Origin: Bacteroidia bacterium
Lineage (GTDB): Bacteria; Bacteroidota; Bacteroidia; J057
NCBI GenBank assembly: GCA_041391665.1
Contig: JAWKNO010000002.1
Coordinates: 1,860,001 to 1,924,000 of the forward strand
DNA length: 64,000 bases
Direction of reading: 5' to 3'
Shown: positions 38,401 to 46,385 of the stretch, in pieces
Numbering within the stretch: position 1 is the first letter of the stretch
Layout: the number at the start of each line of letters is the position of its first letter
Program-made: the position numbers and the translations under genes
The notes under the pieces: generated by a model
Databases searched by the model: none
The model's input: the letters and a program-made list of their open reading frames with translations, nothing else
Told to the model about the DNA's origin: nothing

Positions 38401-38868
38401 CTCCATCCCGAGACTTGCGCCCTGAGTGATTTCAAAAGTATGGCTTTGGAGAGATTTTTTGTTTACGACTTTTTCATTGAGTGCCTCTGCGAAGGTGACG
38501 ATCACCTGTCTGCCCGACTGCGTGTGATTGATTTCATTGAGGACTTCTGCGCGTTGCAAAACGTTGGCATTGTCAATTTCCTCCACCTGGTAGGGGCGCT
38601 TATAGGAAGCAGGAAAAAAGAATATTTCCTTCCGGGGCATGATTCCCTGAAGGTCGTTGTGGAAATAGAGCGCCTCTTCTTTGTCATTGAGCACAAAAAC
38701 CATATTCCGGTGCGCCAGACGGTAAAGCGCTGCCATCAGAAAAGAAGGCTGACTTCCGGCAGTACCTTTGAGGTGGAACTTTTCCCCTTTGGCCTCTTTG
38801 AGTTTGGTCGCAAAATCAATCAGCTGATGGTCAGACTGATACAGATGTAAAATGTCTTCAATTTTCAC
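35479..38868 (-). CDS. mfd: Transcription-repair coupling factor Mfd
   Basis: 1,129 residues, the normal length for Mfd. The UvrB-like N-terminal part (DYVYEPGQFAIRGGILDIF, ~170) is followed by the RNA-polymerase-interacting CarD-like domain (ELSPGDYVVHVSHGIGRFAGL, ~430-500) and a superfamily 2 translocase with Walker A GDVGFGKTEIA, a DEEQ-type box (LLIIDEEQRFGV) and TLTATPIPRTLQ. The RecG-like motif MRGRVGRSNRKAFCYLL and the C-terminal TRCF domain complete it. It removes RNA polymerase stalled at lesions and recruits UvrA for repair. A -7 box lies about 70 nt upstream of the start. Confidence 0.97.
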   Translation of the reverse strand: MKIEDILHLYQSDHQLIDFATKLKEAKGEKFHLKGTAGSQPSFLMAALYRLAHRNMVFVLNDKEEALYFHNDLQGIMPRKEIFFFPASYKRPYQVEEIDNANVLQRAEVLNEINHTQSGRQVIVTFAEALNEKVVNKKSLQSHTFEITQGASLGMEFMEELLDSYGFEREDYVYEPGQFAIRGGILDIFSFAHDMPYRIEFLGDEIDTIRIFDPVTQISEKKVNRISLIPNIQRSLQTETRVSFLDYISPSTLIFARNLDFVQADLDRMYHKAEQHYLKLVKDSGGAALSGKPEDLYLSGEAFARELAGFPVVEVCQLPFLKNHAFTLEWKGTAQPAFHKEFALLAQHFKSNSKTGITNYVFSGNDKQIARLEEIFFEVDKAVAFVGVSGEFHEGFLDQKLNIACYTDHQIFDRYHRFKSKSSVQRSQALTLKQLRELSPGDYVVHVSHGIGRFAGLHTIQVGDHIQEAAKIIYTNSDAIFVNVNALHKVSKYSGKEGVEPKLSKLGSGAWARATAKTKSRIKELAYDLVSLYAKRKVQEGFAFQPDTYLQVELEASFMYEDTPDQLKATEDVKKDMELPHPMDRLVCGDVGFGKTEIAIRAAFKAAADGKQVAVLVPTTILALQHYKTFRERLKDMPVTVDYVNRFKSSNQIKETLEAVAEGKTEILIGTHRLVSKDVKFKNLGLLIIDEEQRFGVNVKDKLKVIRETVDTLTLTATPIPRTLQFSLAGIRDLSVIATPPPNRQPIETVITTFSPTILRDALTYELKRGGQVFFIHPRVKDIIEIAGTIKQLVPDARIRVAHGQMQGEELEDVMTAFIEGAFDILVSTTIVESGLDIPNANTIIINEANNYGLADLHQMRGRVGRSNRKAFCYLLAPPEIALTQDARKRLKAMEEFSDLGSGFHIALRDLDIRGAGDLLGAEQSGFISEIGYDLYHKILDEAVRELKEEHFADLFEDEIKNKKIVWVDDCKIDLDLEIRLPESYVPSIPERLQFYRRIAAAETEEELLDIAKEMTDRFGEMPRQVKALFDATRIRETASRVGIERVVLKGDVLRLFFVSNPESTFYQSAYFARIIDYVQTFSAKVTLKESEKFLSLVYQRVKDIETVLEKINDLVRFVQFIPGENQVQ

Positions 38869-38939
38869 AGTCAGGATTACTATTATAAAAAACGTTAAGC
38901 CCGGACAACCTTTTCAGGGGTATCCGGGTTCAGACAGCG

Positions 38940-38947
38940 CAAAGATA
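38940..38947 (-). promoter_or_regulatory. Candidate -7 box for mfd
   Basis: On the minus strand TATCTTTG fits TAnnTTTG exactly, 71 nt before the mfd start. The -33 region is not convincing. Confidence 0.4.
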
Positions 38948-38986
38948 ACGGGTTTTTTTGTAATTTTACCTTAAACAGAAGTGGAC

Positions 38987-40093
38987 ATGCAGAACATTCT
39001 CAACGAGGTTGAAATCAAAAACTTTAAATCCATTAAGAACCTGAAAACAGATTGTGCCCGGGTGAATGTATTTATCGGCAAACCCAATGTCGGCAAATCC
39101 AATATTCTGGAGGCTATCAGCTTGTTGGGCGCGCATTATTCACAAAATGAGCAGAAGTATCTGAGTGAGTTTATCCGCTATGAGGAGATTTCCAATCTGT
39201 TTTATGATGATGATTTGTTGAATCGAGTGGAGGTGAATACGGATAAAGGCCGGTCAATACTCCGTTCTCATAACAACAATATTAATCAGGTAGATTTATT
39301 GATTGGAAACGGGGCTTGGGTGGAAGAGGTAATAAACTTCACTGGCAGTATCAGAGATATTGAAAACACGTATAAAACAGCTCACAAAAAAGAATCTCTA
39401 CTACCTGAAACGCCTACTATTGAATCGCTTTACAAGTCATTTGGAATGAGCGGAAACCTTACTGGTGATATTTCTGATTTAGTATTATCAACATTCAATC
39501 TGGTAAAAAAGTATCAATTTGGTACTCTGACCTCTTTTCCAAACAAATTCCCCTACTTCTTGCTTCCTCCCAATGGAAGCAATTTGTTTACAATTGTCGA
39601 TCACAACAAAGAATTACGGAAAGAGATCGCAGAAATTTTTGCTGAATACGGGCTTCAGTTTGTGGCGTACAAAAAGGAAAATAAGTTTGAAATAGAGAAA
39701 AATATAGATGGTTATGTCAGTAAATTTCATTATTCCAGCATGGCCGACACCTTTCAGCGGCTGGTATTCTATTTTGCGGCGATTGACTCCAACAAACAAT
39801 CGGTACTGATTCTGGAAGAACCGGAAGTGCATTCTTTTCCCCCTTATACTAAAGAACTTTCGGATCGAATTATTGACTCTGTGGACAACCAGTTTTTTAT
39901 TACCACCCACAGCCCTTATCTGCTTCAAAACCTGATTTCCAATCTTGACGCCAGTGAGCTAAATGTTTTCATCACCTACTTCGAAAATTATCAAACCAAA
40001 ATCCGCAAACTAACCGAAGAAGAACTTCGCAAGGTTTCTCAGTTTAGCATGGATATTTTCTTCAACCTCAATCAGTTTGTGCCGAATGCCTGA
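38987..40093 (+). CDS. AAA/OLD-like ATPase of a two-gene module
   Basis: 368 residues from the ATG at 38987 (a GTG two codons upstream is possible). The protein starts like RecF/OLD-type ABC ATPases (LNEVEIKNFKSIKNL). It has Walker A GKPNVGKSN (~31-39), a divergent signature region (YSSMADTFQRLVFYF, ~249), Walker B SVLILEEPEVHSFP with catalytic Glu (~277) and the switch histidine in ITTHSPYLL (~308). No TOPRIM domain is fused at the C-terminus, unlike OLD proteins. The next gene overlaps it by 8 bp and has an acidic motif pattern that could supply such a domain. ATPases of this kind occur in anti-phage systems and DNA repair; a role here is inference. Confidence 0.85.
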   Translation: MQNILNEVEIKNFKSIKNLKTDCARVNVFIGKPNVGKSNILEAISLLGAHYSQNEQKYLSEFIRYEEISNLFYDDDLLNRVEVNTDKGRSILRSHNNNINQVDLLIGNGAWVEEVINFTGSIRDIENTYKTAHKKESLLPETPTIESLYKSFGMSGNLTGDISDLVLSTFNLVKKYQFGTLTSFPNKFPYFLLPPNGSNLFTIVDHNKELRKEIAEIFAEYGLQFVAYKKENKFEIEKNIDGYVSKFHYSSMADTFQRLVFYFAAIDSNKQSVLILEEPEVHSFPPYTKELSDRIIDSVDNQFFITTHSPYLLQNLISNLDASELNVFITYFENYQTKIRKLTEEELRKVSQFSMDIFFNLNQFVPNA

Positions 40094-40589
40094 GTTTCAT
40101 TTGATTCCGGAATGTTTTGCCGATACAGAAATGGTGAGGATTATTTTCAAAGATTTGGAGAGTTGTAATCTGAATCATGCCTCGGGCATTTCGGAAGTAT
40201 CCAAAGCACTTCAAAAAAAAGATTTACCCAATTACCTCAATATCGGGTTTGTTGATAAGGACAGGAAAAATGTGCCTTTTTATCTGGATGAGTTTGAAAT
40301 AGTTGAACAGGTCGCTAATGTTGCCTTTAAAAAGCACCCTACGTCCAACGACTATTTATTCATTGTAGATCCGGCTATTGAAAGATTTCTTCTTCAGGAG
40401 TTAGCCGAAATCAACAAACCTCCTTCTGACTACCAATTACCAGATGATTTTAAAAATTTTAAGAAAACGTTGAAGAAAACCCATATTCAGAATCACCTGG
40501 GATATAAGCATATGGTCTCCGACCTTTTAGAAGCAGAGACTACGGGTATAACTTTTATGAGAAAAATGATACGGGGTCTTTTGGAATAA
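40086..40589 (+). CDS. Small acidic-motif partner of the ATPase (TOPRIM-like?)
   Basis: 167 residues from an ATG at 40086 inside the ATPase gene (8-bp overlap), so translation is coupled. I recognise no established family with certainty. Features: an early acidic stretch (IPECFADTEMVRIIF, E9/E15), a hydrophobic strand followed by GFVDKDR (D57, D59), a second strand ending LFIVDPAIERFLLQEL (D95, E99), and a basic C-terminal helix region. A Glu followed by D-x-D after beta-strands recalls TOPRIM or DUF4276-like proteins that accompany AAA ATPases. It is probably cytoplasmic. Nuclease function is inferred, not shown. Confidence 0.65.
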   Translation: MPEFHLIPECFADTEMVRIIFKDLESCNLNHASGISEVSKALQKKDLPNYLNIGFVDKDRKNVPFYLDEFEIVEQVANVAFKKHPTSNDYLFIVDPAIERFLLQELAEINKPPSDYQLPDDFKNFKKTLKKTHIQNHLGYKHMVSDLLEAETTGITFMRKMIRGLLE

Positions 40590-40596
40590 CCAATAT

Positions 40597-41379
40597 TCAA
40601 CCATCCTCCCTTAAAAACCCCAAAATCCAATCATTGATTTCTTTACGCTGCGTCTCATTGGCGTCGTCGTCCATCTGGTTGTGAATGGTATTTTCCAACT
40701 TTACGATGGTCATTCCCCATTGGCTTTGTTCTTCATCTGTCGGCAGTACGCCTTCATCTGCGGGTTGGTCGCTGGACCGAAGAGAGTAGATTTTGGGAGA
40801 ATTTACCCGCGGAAAGGCCATCCGACGCTGATCGAGGGTGATCAGCTTCCATACAAGTTCGGGATGCTGACGGGCGAATAACACCGACATATCGCCACCA
40901 TTGGAATGTCCCATCACAGTCAGTTTTGAAAAGTCAGCCTGGGGATACCGGTTTTTCATTTCGCTCAAAACATATAAGATATTTTCGCTGCCTCTCTCCC
41001 AGTTAGGCATTCGCACAACCTGGGGAATTCCGGTAAGGGGCAGTAAATCGTCTGTTGGCAACTCGTGCTGGATGCTAAACACAACATAGCCATTTGCCGC
41101 CAGGTTTTCTGTCAGATACGAATATGCCAGATTGCTACCCGGCATATTTTCCCCATATCCATGACTGAAGATCACTACGGGCTGTCTGCCCTGCTGTTTT
41201 TCATTTTCAGGCAAAAAAACCGCCACAGGAATCTGGCGGTTTCTCGCGGTATCTGTTAAGATAAGGTCCAGACGTTGGCTTGCTACAGACTGCCCACCGT
41301 CGCCCCGGCTGTCAGTTTGTTTTGTTTCCTTACAACTGGCAACCAGTAGCAGCAGAGCAATACAGAGAAAGCGAAACAT
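40597..41379 (-). CDS. Alpha/beta-hydrolase lipoprotein
   Basis: 260 residues. A lipoprotein signal (LLLLVASC, Cys16) is followed by an alpha/beta-hydrolase core: VVIFSHGYGE (oxyanion region, ~70), the nucleophile elbow TVMGHSNGGDM (Ser ~160), and a likely catalytic histidine near the end in ENTIHNQMDDD. It resembles PAF-acetylhydrolase/chlorophyllase-type esterases. It follows the flotillin gene by 7 nt and is likely the last gene of the NfeD-like/flotillin operon. It ends 7 nt from the convergent ATPase module, with no terminator in between. The substrate is unknown. Confidence 0.8.
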   Translation of the reverse strand: MFRFLCIALLLLVASCKETKQTDSRGDGGQSVASQRLDLILTDTARNRQIPVAVFLPENEKQQGRQPVVIFSHGYGENMPGSNLAYSYLTENLAANGYVVFSIQHELPTDDLLPLTGIPQVVRMPNWERGSENILYVLSEMKNRYPQADFSKLTVMGHSNGGDMSVLFARQHPELVWKLITLDQRRMAFPRVNSPKIYSLRSSDQPADEGVLPTDEEQSQWGMTIVKLENTIHNQMDDDANETQRKEINDWILGFLREDG

Positions 41380-41386
41380 ATGATGA

Positions 41387-42901
41387 TTATTTTGAGGAAG
41401 GTTGTTCCCCGGTTTCTTCGATTTTTTCGGTTTGTTCGGCGCCTTTCAGGTAAGAGGGAAGATTTAATCCGGCCATATTAAACAGGTCGTTGAGCGGAGG
41501 AACGGTTTTCATCATACCCGAGACAAAATTGGCGGTGGAAGAATTTTCCCCCTGTCCGTTGCCGGAATCCCATACGGTGATTTTGTCGATTTTGATATTC
41601 TTCACCGCTTCTACCTGGGTTCTTACCAGTTCGGGGAGTTTTTCGATGAGCAGGAGTTGGAAAGCTTTAGTAGGATCACCGCCAGCCGCAGAGACTACGT
41701 CTTTATATCCTTCTGCCTGTTTGGTCAGGATTTCAAACAAACCTTTTGCCTCAGCCTCCATCTTAGCAAAGATGGCATCGGCTTCGCCTTTGGCTTTTTC
41801 CCTGATACGCTCTGCTTCGGCCTGGGCCTCGATGATCGCCCGCTGTTTGGCGATTTCGGCGGGGACCACAATGTTGGCAATCTGGGTTGAGCGTTCCCGC
41901 TCCGAACGGGCAAGCTCTGCTTTTTGTTCTGCCAGATAAGCTTCTTCCAGGGCTCTTGCCTGTTGTACTTTCTCCGCTGTGATGGCCAGGCGGAGAGATT
42001 CCGCTTCTTTTTCTCTGCGGAGAGCTTCCGAATTTGCAATAGAAATTTTCGCCGTATTCTCTCCGGTGATGGCGATCGCATTTGCTTCAGAGATTTTCAC
42101 CCTGGTATCCCTTTCCGCTTCTGCTTTACCAATTGCCTCGTCTTTTTTGGCCGCTGCGATACTTACCTCCCGGTCTTTTTGGGTAACAGCAATTTTTACG
42201 TCGCGGTCCCGGTGGGTTTCGGCAATCTGGGTATCTTTTTCTCTATCGGCGAGAGCCTTTCCGGTTTCTCCTATTTTTTCCTGTTCGGCCACGCTGATTT
42301 TAGCCTCGTTGATGGCTTTGGCTGCGGCTTCTTTACCCAACGCTTCGATATAACCAGATTCATCTTTAATGTCGGTTACGTTGACGTTGATAAGCTTTAA
42401 TCCAATCTTCTTCAACTCACTGTCCACGTTTTTCGAGATATTTTCCAGAAATTTATCGCGGTCGGAGTTGATTTCCTCAATGGTCATCGTTGCGATTACC
42501 AAACGCAGCTGACCAAACAAAATGTCTTTCGCCAGTTCCTGAATTTGCTCATAGGTAAGACCGAGCAACCTTTCAGCGGCAGTATTCATATTGTCATGTT
42601 CGGTGGAAATCGCAATGGTAAACCGGCAGGGAACATCCACGCGGATATTCTGACGGCTCAATGCATTGGTCAGATTGGCCTCGATAGAAAGTGGTTTTAG
42701 ATCGAGGAATGCATAATCCTGAATAACCGGCCAGATAAATGCGCCGCCACCATGAATACATTTGGCGGATGTCCCGCCCGTTCTTCCGTAAATGACCAAA
42801 ATTTTATCGGAAGGACATCTTTTGTAACGCGAAGCCAGCGCGGCGACTGTCGCAAAAAGAACAATGGATATAACAGCTATCAAAATAATTAGGGGATCCA
42901 T
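41387..42901 (-). CDS. Flotillin family membrane-microdomain protein
   Basis: 504 residues. One N-terminal membrane segment (IILIAVISIVLFATVAALA) is followed by an SPFH/band 7 domain (KILVIYGRTGGTSAKCIHGGGAFIWPVIQ ... INVTDIKDESGYIEALGKEAAAKAINEAK, ~30-210). A long Ala/Glu/Lys-rich coiled coil (~200-370) and a C-terminal region follow. Flotillins organise ordered membrane domains and are usually encoded with NfeD proteins, as here: the NfeD-like gene lies 9 nt upstream. A hydrolase gene follows by 7 nt. Confidence 0.93.
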   Translation of the reverse strand: MDPLIILIAVISIVLFATVAALASRYKRCPSDKILVIYGRTGGTSAKCIHGGGAFIWPVIQDYAFLDLKPLSIEANLTNALSRQNIRVDVPCRFTIAISTEHDNMNTAAERLLGLTYEQIQELAKDILFGQLRLVIATMTIEEINSDRDKFLENISKNVDSELKKIGLKLINVNVTDIKDESGYIEALGKEAAAKAINEAKISVAEQEKIGETGKALADREKDTQIAETHRDRDVKIAVTQKDREVSIAAAKKDEAIGKAEAERDTRVKISEANAIAITGENTAKISIANSEALRREKEAESLRLAITAEKVQQARALEEAYLAEQKAELARSERERSTQIANIVVPAEIAKQRAIIEAQAEAERIREKAKGEADAIFAKMEAEAKGLFEILTKQAEGYKDVVSAAGGDPTKAFQLLLIEKLPELVRTQVEAVKNIKIDKITVWDSGNGQGENSSTANFVSGMMKTVPPLNDLFNMAGLNLPSYLKGAEQTEKIEETGEQPSSK

Positions 42902-42910
42902 ATTATGTTA

Positions 42911-43480
42911 TTAGATGGTTTCTACAAAAATATTTCCGTTTTCGATTTTTACAACTTTTATGGCCGTGCCGGATAAAATTTTTTCTCCTTCCGTCAGCGC
43001 CTCCAGCTCATGTACCGAGCCCCGCGCGCTTACTAGTATTTTCCCTTTTCCAGATTTTTTTTCAGGAATGGTCAGATAAACTTCTGCGGTCTGCCCGAGA
43101 GTATCTGTCAGCTGGAAAGAGTTGTCTTCAGCCAGTTTTTGCAACTGCCGGATCACCACAAAAAACATATAGACAAACAGCACGCCAACAATCAGCGCAA
43201 TACCGATAAGGAGAATCGGGCTGGAAATCGATTCATAAAAGGCAATTCCTGTCCAACTAAATCCCAACAAAAAATGGATAAGGTTTTTCAGCGAAAAAAG
43301 ATCAAATACAGAGTCCACGCCTTCTACGCCGGTATCAAAGCCGCCATCGCTTCCGCTCAGATCATGGGAGTGTCCACCAATAAAAATCATCAGTGTCTGG
43401 AGAAGGAAAAAAATACTCGAAGGAATCGCCACCAACCAAAAGGTTTTGAGTAATGGGTCTAATGTACCGAAGGTTTCCAT
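42911..43480 (-). CDS. NfeD-like membrane protein with C-terminal OB fold
   Basis: 189 residues. There are three transmembrane segments (FWLVAIPSSIFFLLQTLMIFIGG, LIHFLLGFSWTGIAFYE, ILLIGIALIVGVLFVYMFFVVI). A soluble C-terminal domain (~120-189) has the beta-rich OB pattern of NfeD (TLGQTAEVYLTIPEKKSGKGKILV ... EKILSGTAIKVVKIENGNIFVE). It lacks the ClpP-like protease part of long NfeD proteins. Proteins like this act with flotillins in membrane organisation; the flotillin gene is 9 nt downstream. Confidence 0.85.
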   Translation of the reverse strand: METFGTLDPLLKTFWLVAIPSSIFFLLQTLMIFIGGHSHDLSGSDGGFDTGVEGVDSVFDLFSLKNLIHFLLGFSWTGIAFYESISSPILLIGIALIVGVLFVYMFFVVIRQLQKLAEDNSFQLTDTLGQTAEVYLTIPEKKSGKGKILVSARGSVHELEALTEGEKILSGTAIKVVKIENGNIFVETI

Positions 43481-43534
43481 AGCAATTATTTATTGCTAAA
43501 GATATCAAAAAAAACGCTTCCAATATCAAGTTGT

Positions 43535-45283
43535 TCACAGGCGGACAAAATTACCGGACCAGGTACCTGACTTTGTCAAAACGGTAAGAAAATAATTCCC
43601 TGCTATTACATTAGATAGGTCTATGGTTGGGGAATGAGCAGATAAAATTCCGGTGAGTACTACTTTTCCATTTATTTCTGAAACAGAGTATGTTGCCTGT
43701 TTTACAATCTTTAGGGGAACCTCGATTTGAATCCGGTCATGCGCAGGATTGGGGTAAATTTTCAGCGCAAGCGGTTTTTCGGGATTTTTATTCAACCCGT
43801 CAGCGCCTTTTCCCTCCGTCAATTCATAAAATTTATTTACCGGAAAATTCACATGTGTATCAATCCCGCCCGATGGCCAGCGGATAACAATAGCCTCTAT
43901 TACCGTAGCATCATCTAACCCAAAATGGAGGCGCAAGTCATTTTGCCCCTGAAACGTATTTTGTGCATTTACCTCCCGTATCTGCCATGTAGATTGCCCT
44001 CTGATTGTCGCTTTCAGCCGAACGACCGCTCCGATTGCTGTATAGTTGGAGGGGTTTCCTCTCAGTGTGATATTTACCCAGTTACGGTTACCTGCTACGG
44101 TATCATTGATATATAAACCGCAGGCAACGGGGCTACCGCCATTGCCCAGGCCGTGAATATATAAGTCGAGATCGCCATCATTGTCCACATCACCATTGAC
44201 AACTGTACATGTGCGAAGGGTTGTAAAACCATTGGTCAGAGAGGTAAATGTCCCGTTTCCATTGTTTCGATAGTATCGGGATGACTGGTTGTCGTTGGTG
44301 AAAATCACATCAAGGTCGCCATCATTGTCATAATCGCCCCAGCAGTTGGCAAGGTTGGTTGTGGCATTGGTAAAAGGCAGGGAAACAGAAGTATAAATGC
44401 CTGCATCATTGCGATAAAAACGGGTTGGCGCACCAAAGTAATTCGACAGGCAGAGATCAAGATCTCCGTCATTATCATAATCAATAAAATTATAACACTG
44501 TCCGTCCTGATTGTCTATAGCAAACTTTTCTGATGCCATCTTTACCAGTGTGTCTTTGCCTGTTTCGACGAACATATTCCGGAAACAATAATCAGGCAGC
44601 GAGGTTCCGACCGCGGGGCCACTGGCAATAAACAGGTCCATATCGCCGTCCAGATCATAATCACTCCAATAGGGATTGGTATAGGGAGCCAGGGTATTGG
44701 TAAATGTATATCCGGTAATTCGGACAGGGTTAAACCCAAACGGGGACTGAACATACAGCTTGCACGGTGTGGGAGAAGGATGAAAGCCATTGGCATGGGC
44801 AAATACAAAGTCTGGCTTATCGTCGTTGTTCAGGTTTCCTATGGCACAACCAAAACTTGCATAATTGGAAAAAACCGGCACCTTACTGCTCGAATCCGCA
44901 AATCCTGCCGGGCCAAGGTTAAAAAACACCTTTGATTGTATGGCGGCAATTACACAATCCGGTAAACTGTCATTATTCAGATCAGCAAAGCTGACACCAC
45001 AGGCAGCGTTAGGTGGGTTGAAGGGAAGTGTGTGAATCTCAGGAAAATTACCTGTCCCGTCGTTAAGAAAATACGTCTTTGGCGCGGCAAAAATATCGAC
45101 ATACCCATCCTGATTGATATCGATAAAAGCTGCCCCCGCATAATTTTGCACACAGCTATATTGATTGACGGCATTATTTATATCTGTATTTTTAATCCAG
45201 CCGCCCTGAGCAGACAAATACGGCAATCCGGCAAAACACGCTACCAGGATCGCCATTGCCAAACGTAAGTTTTCGGTTTTCAT
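43535..45283 (-). CDS. FG-GAP/VCBS repeat and UnbV/ASPIC domain exoprotein with T9SS domain
   Basis: 582 residues with a signal peptide (ends PYLSAQ). Repeats of the FG-GAP/VCBS calcium-binding type run through most of the protein (FIDINQDGYVDIFAA, DYDLDGDMDLFIA, DYDNDGDLDLCLSN, DYDNDGDLDVIFTND, DVDNDGDLDLYIHG). An ASPIC/UnbV segment follows (VIEAIVIRWPSGGIDTHVNFPVNKFYELTEG). The end is a T9SS sorting domain (LKIYPNPAHDRIQIEV). Such integrin-like propellers are extracellular and bind calcium. It lies upstream of the NfeD-like gene, 54 nt apart, but its function is probably unrelated. Confidence 0.9.
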   Translation of the reverse strand: MKTENLRLAMAILVACFAGLPYLSAQGGWIKNTDINNAVNQYSCVQNYAGAAFIDINQDGYVDIFAAPKTYFLNDGTGNFPEIHTLPFNPPNAACGVSFADLNNDSLPDCVIAAIQSKVFFNLGPAGFADSSSKVPVFSNYASFGCAIGNLNNDDKPDFVFAHANGFHPSPTPCKLYVQSPFGFNPVRITGYTFTNTLAPYTNPYWSDYDLDGDMDLFIASGPAVGTSLPDYCFRNMFVETGKDTLVKMASEKFAIDNQDGQCYNFIDYDNDGDLDLCLSNYFGAPTRFYRNDAGIYTSVSLPFTNATTNLANCWGDYDNDGDLDVIFTNDNQSSRYYRNNGNGTFTSLTNGFTTLRTCTVVNGDVDNDGDLDLYIHGLGNGGSPVACGLYINDTVAGNRNWVNITLRGNPSNYTAIGAVVRLKATIRGQSTWQIREVNAQNTFQGQNDLRLHFGLDDATVIEAIVIRWPSGGIDTHVNFPVNKFYELTEGKGADGLNKNPEKPLALKIYPNPAHDRIQIEVPLKIVKQATYSVSEINGKVVLTGILSAHSPTIDLSNVIAGNYFLTVLTKSGTWSGNFVRL

Positions 45284-45387
45284 AGGTTTACAATTATTCC
45301 TGTAGAGAAAACCTAATCTAAAAAACCTGGCGCGAAGATCTCAGTGCGAGAATTGCGTAATTGCCGATTAAGGACAACGGGTCGCCA

Positions 45388-46311
45388 TTATTTTTTTCTT
45401 TCCCTGGTTTTGGAAAACATCCACGGAATCAGTTCCGGCTCATTAAAGGCTTTGCGAAATGATTCGCCATGGTTGGCACCTTCATATTCGGTGTATTTCA
45501 CTTCGGCTTTAGCCTCTGTCAGCAGTTTATACATGGTGCGTGAACCTTCCACCGGATTTGCCTCATCCACATTTCCGTGGAATATCCAGAAAGGGATATG
45601 TTTGATTTTTTCAATCTGTCCCGGATCAGAATACCCCGCCATAGGAACCGCCGCTGCAAACAGTTCCGGCCTTCTGGCCGTAAACTCCCAGGTGCCAAAT
45701 CCGCCCATAGATTTACCGATCAGATATACCCTGTCAGGATCAATATTGAGGCTATCGATCAGTTTGTCGATCAGGGCTAAGGCAGCCGCCCCCGATTCAG
45801 AAGGCTGTTCGCTCATCGTATAAGAACCATCTTTGCCCAGACCTTTAAACGGCGTCTCCGGAGTATTTCCCACCCATTTCGCCCATTCCTCATTGATGGT
45901 TTTGTCAGAACATTGCGGAGCCAGTACATAACAAGGAAATAACGCCTGCATATTGGGCGCGATCAATGCATTTTCGCTCATAAAAAGACCTGTACTTTTG
46001 TAGATTTTAGGGCCATTATCCGTCCCACGATCACCTCTTCCGTGTAGAAATACCACCAGCGGCACTTTTTTGCGAATGTTCCCGTCCGGACTAAACAGGC
46101 GGTAGGCCATTTGTAATCCATTGGGTGCGGCAAACACATGGCGAACCAATACGCTATCGACATTTTTTTCCACCCATTGAAGGGTTTCTTCGGAAGAAAG
46201 CTGTGCGGAAGCTTTTATATTGTTGCCACCCGTTGCGGGTGAATTTTTATCTACCGATTTACAACCAGTGAGATAAATAGCCAGAAGCAGGAGAAGGAAA
46301 AAGTTTTTCAT
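45388..46311 (-). CDS. Secreted prolyl-oligopeptidase/feruloyl-esterase-like lipoprotein hydrolase
   Basis: 307 residues. A lipoprotein signal (LLLLAIYLTGC, Cys17) precedes an alpha/beta-hydrolase fold: PLVVFLHGRGDRGTDNG, the long-lid region QWVEKNVDSV, nucleophile elbow YLIGKSMGGFGTWEF (Ser ~195), IPFWIFHGNVDEANPVEGS (likely Asp), and a C-terminal EGANHGESF (His). The pattern matches PHB-depolymerase/esterase D-like phospholipase or carboxylesterases. Lipid-anchored, so it probably acts at the envelope on esters of plant or algal polymers, which is inference. It is divergent from the cupin gene. Confidence 0.82.
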   Translation of the reverse strand: MKNFFLLLLLAIYLTGCKSVDKNSPATGGNNIKASAQLSSEETLQWVEKNVDSVLVRHVFAAPNGLQMAYRLFSPDGNIRKKVPLVVFLHGRGDRGTDNGPKIYKSTGLFMSENALIAPNMQALFPCYVLAPQCSDKTINEEWAKWVGNTPETPFKGLGKDGSYTMSEQPSESGAAALALIDKLIDSLNIDPDRVYLIGKSMGGFGTWEFTARRPELFAAAVPMAGYSDPGQIEKIKHIPFWIFHGNVDEANPVEGSRTMYKLLTEAKAEVKYTEYEGANHGESFRKAFNEPELIPWMFSKTRERKK

Positions 46312-46355
46312 AACAATTTCATTGAGGATAGTAGTCAGTGTTCCTGCAAAATAGT

Positions 46356-46363
46356 TACTTTTG
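46356..46363 (+). promoter_or_regulatory. Bacteroidota -7 box for the cupin gene
   Basis: TACTTTTG fits TAnnTTTG exactly and ends 22 nt before the ATG at 46386. A -33 element is not obvious. Confidence 0.5.
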
Positions 46364-46385
46364 GTTAAGCCCTAATCAAAAACGC

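Noticed and set aside
40077..40088. TTG start for the ATPase partner
   Set aside because: The ATG at 40086 gives a natural N-terminus and the typical short overlap.
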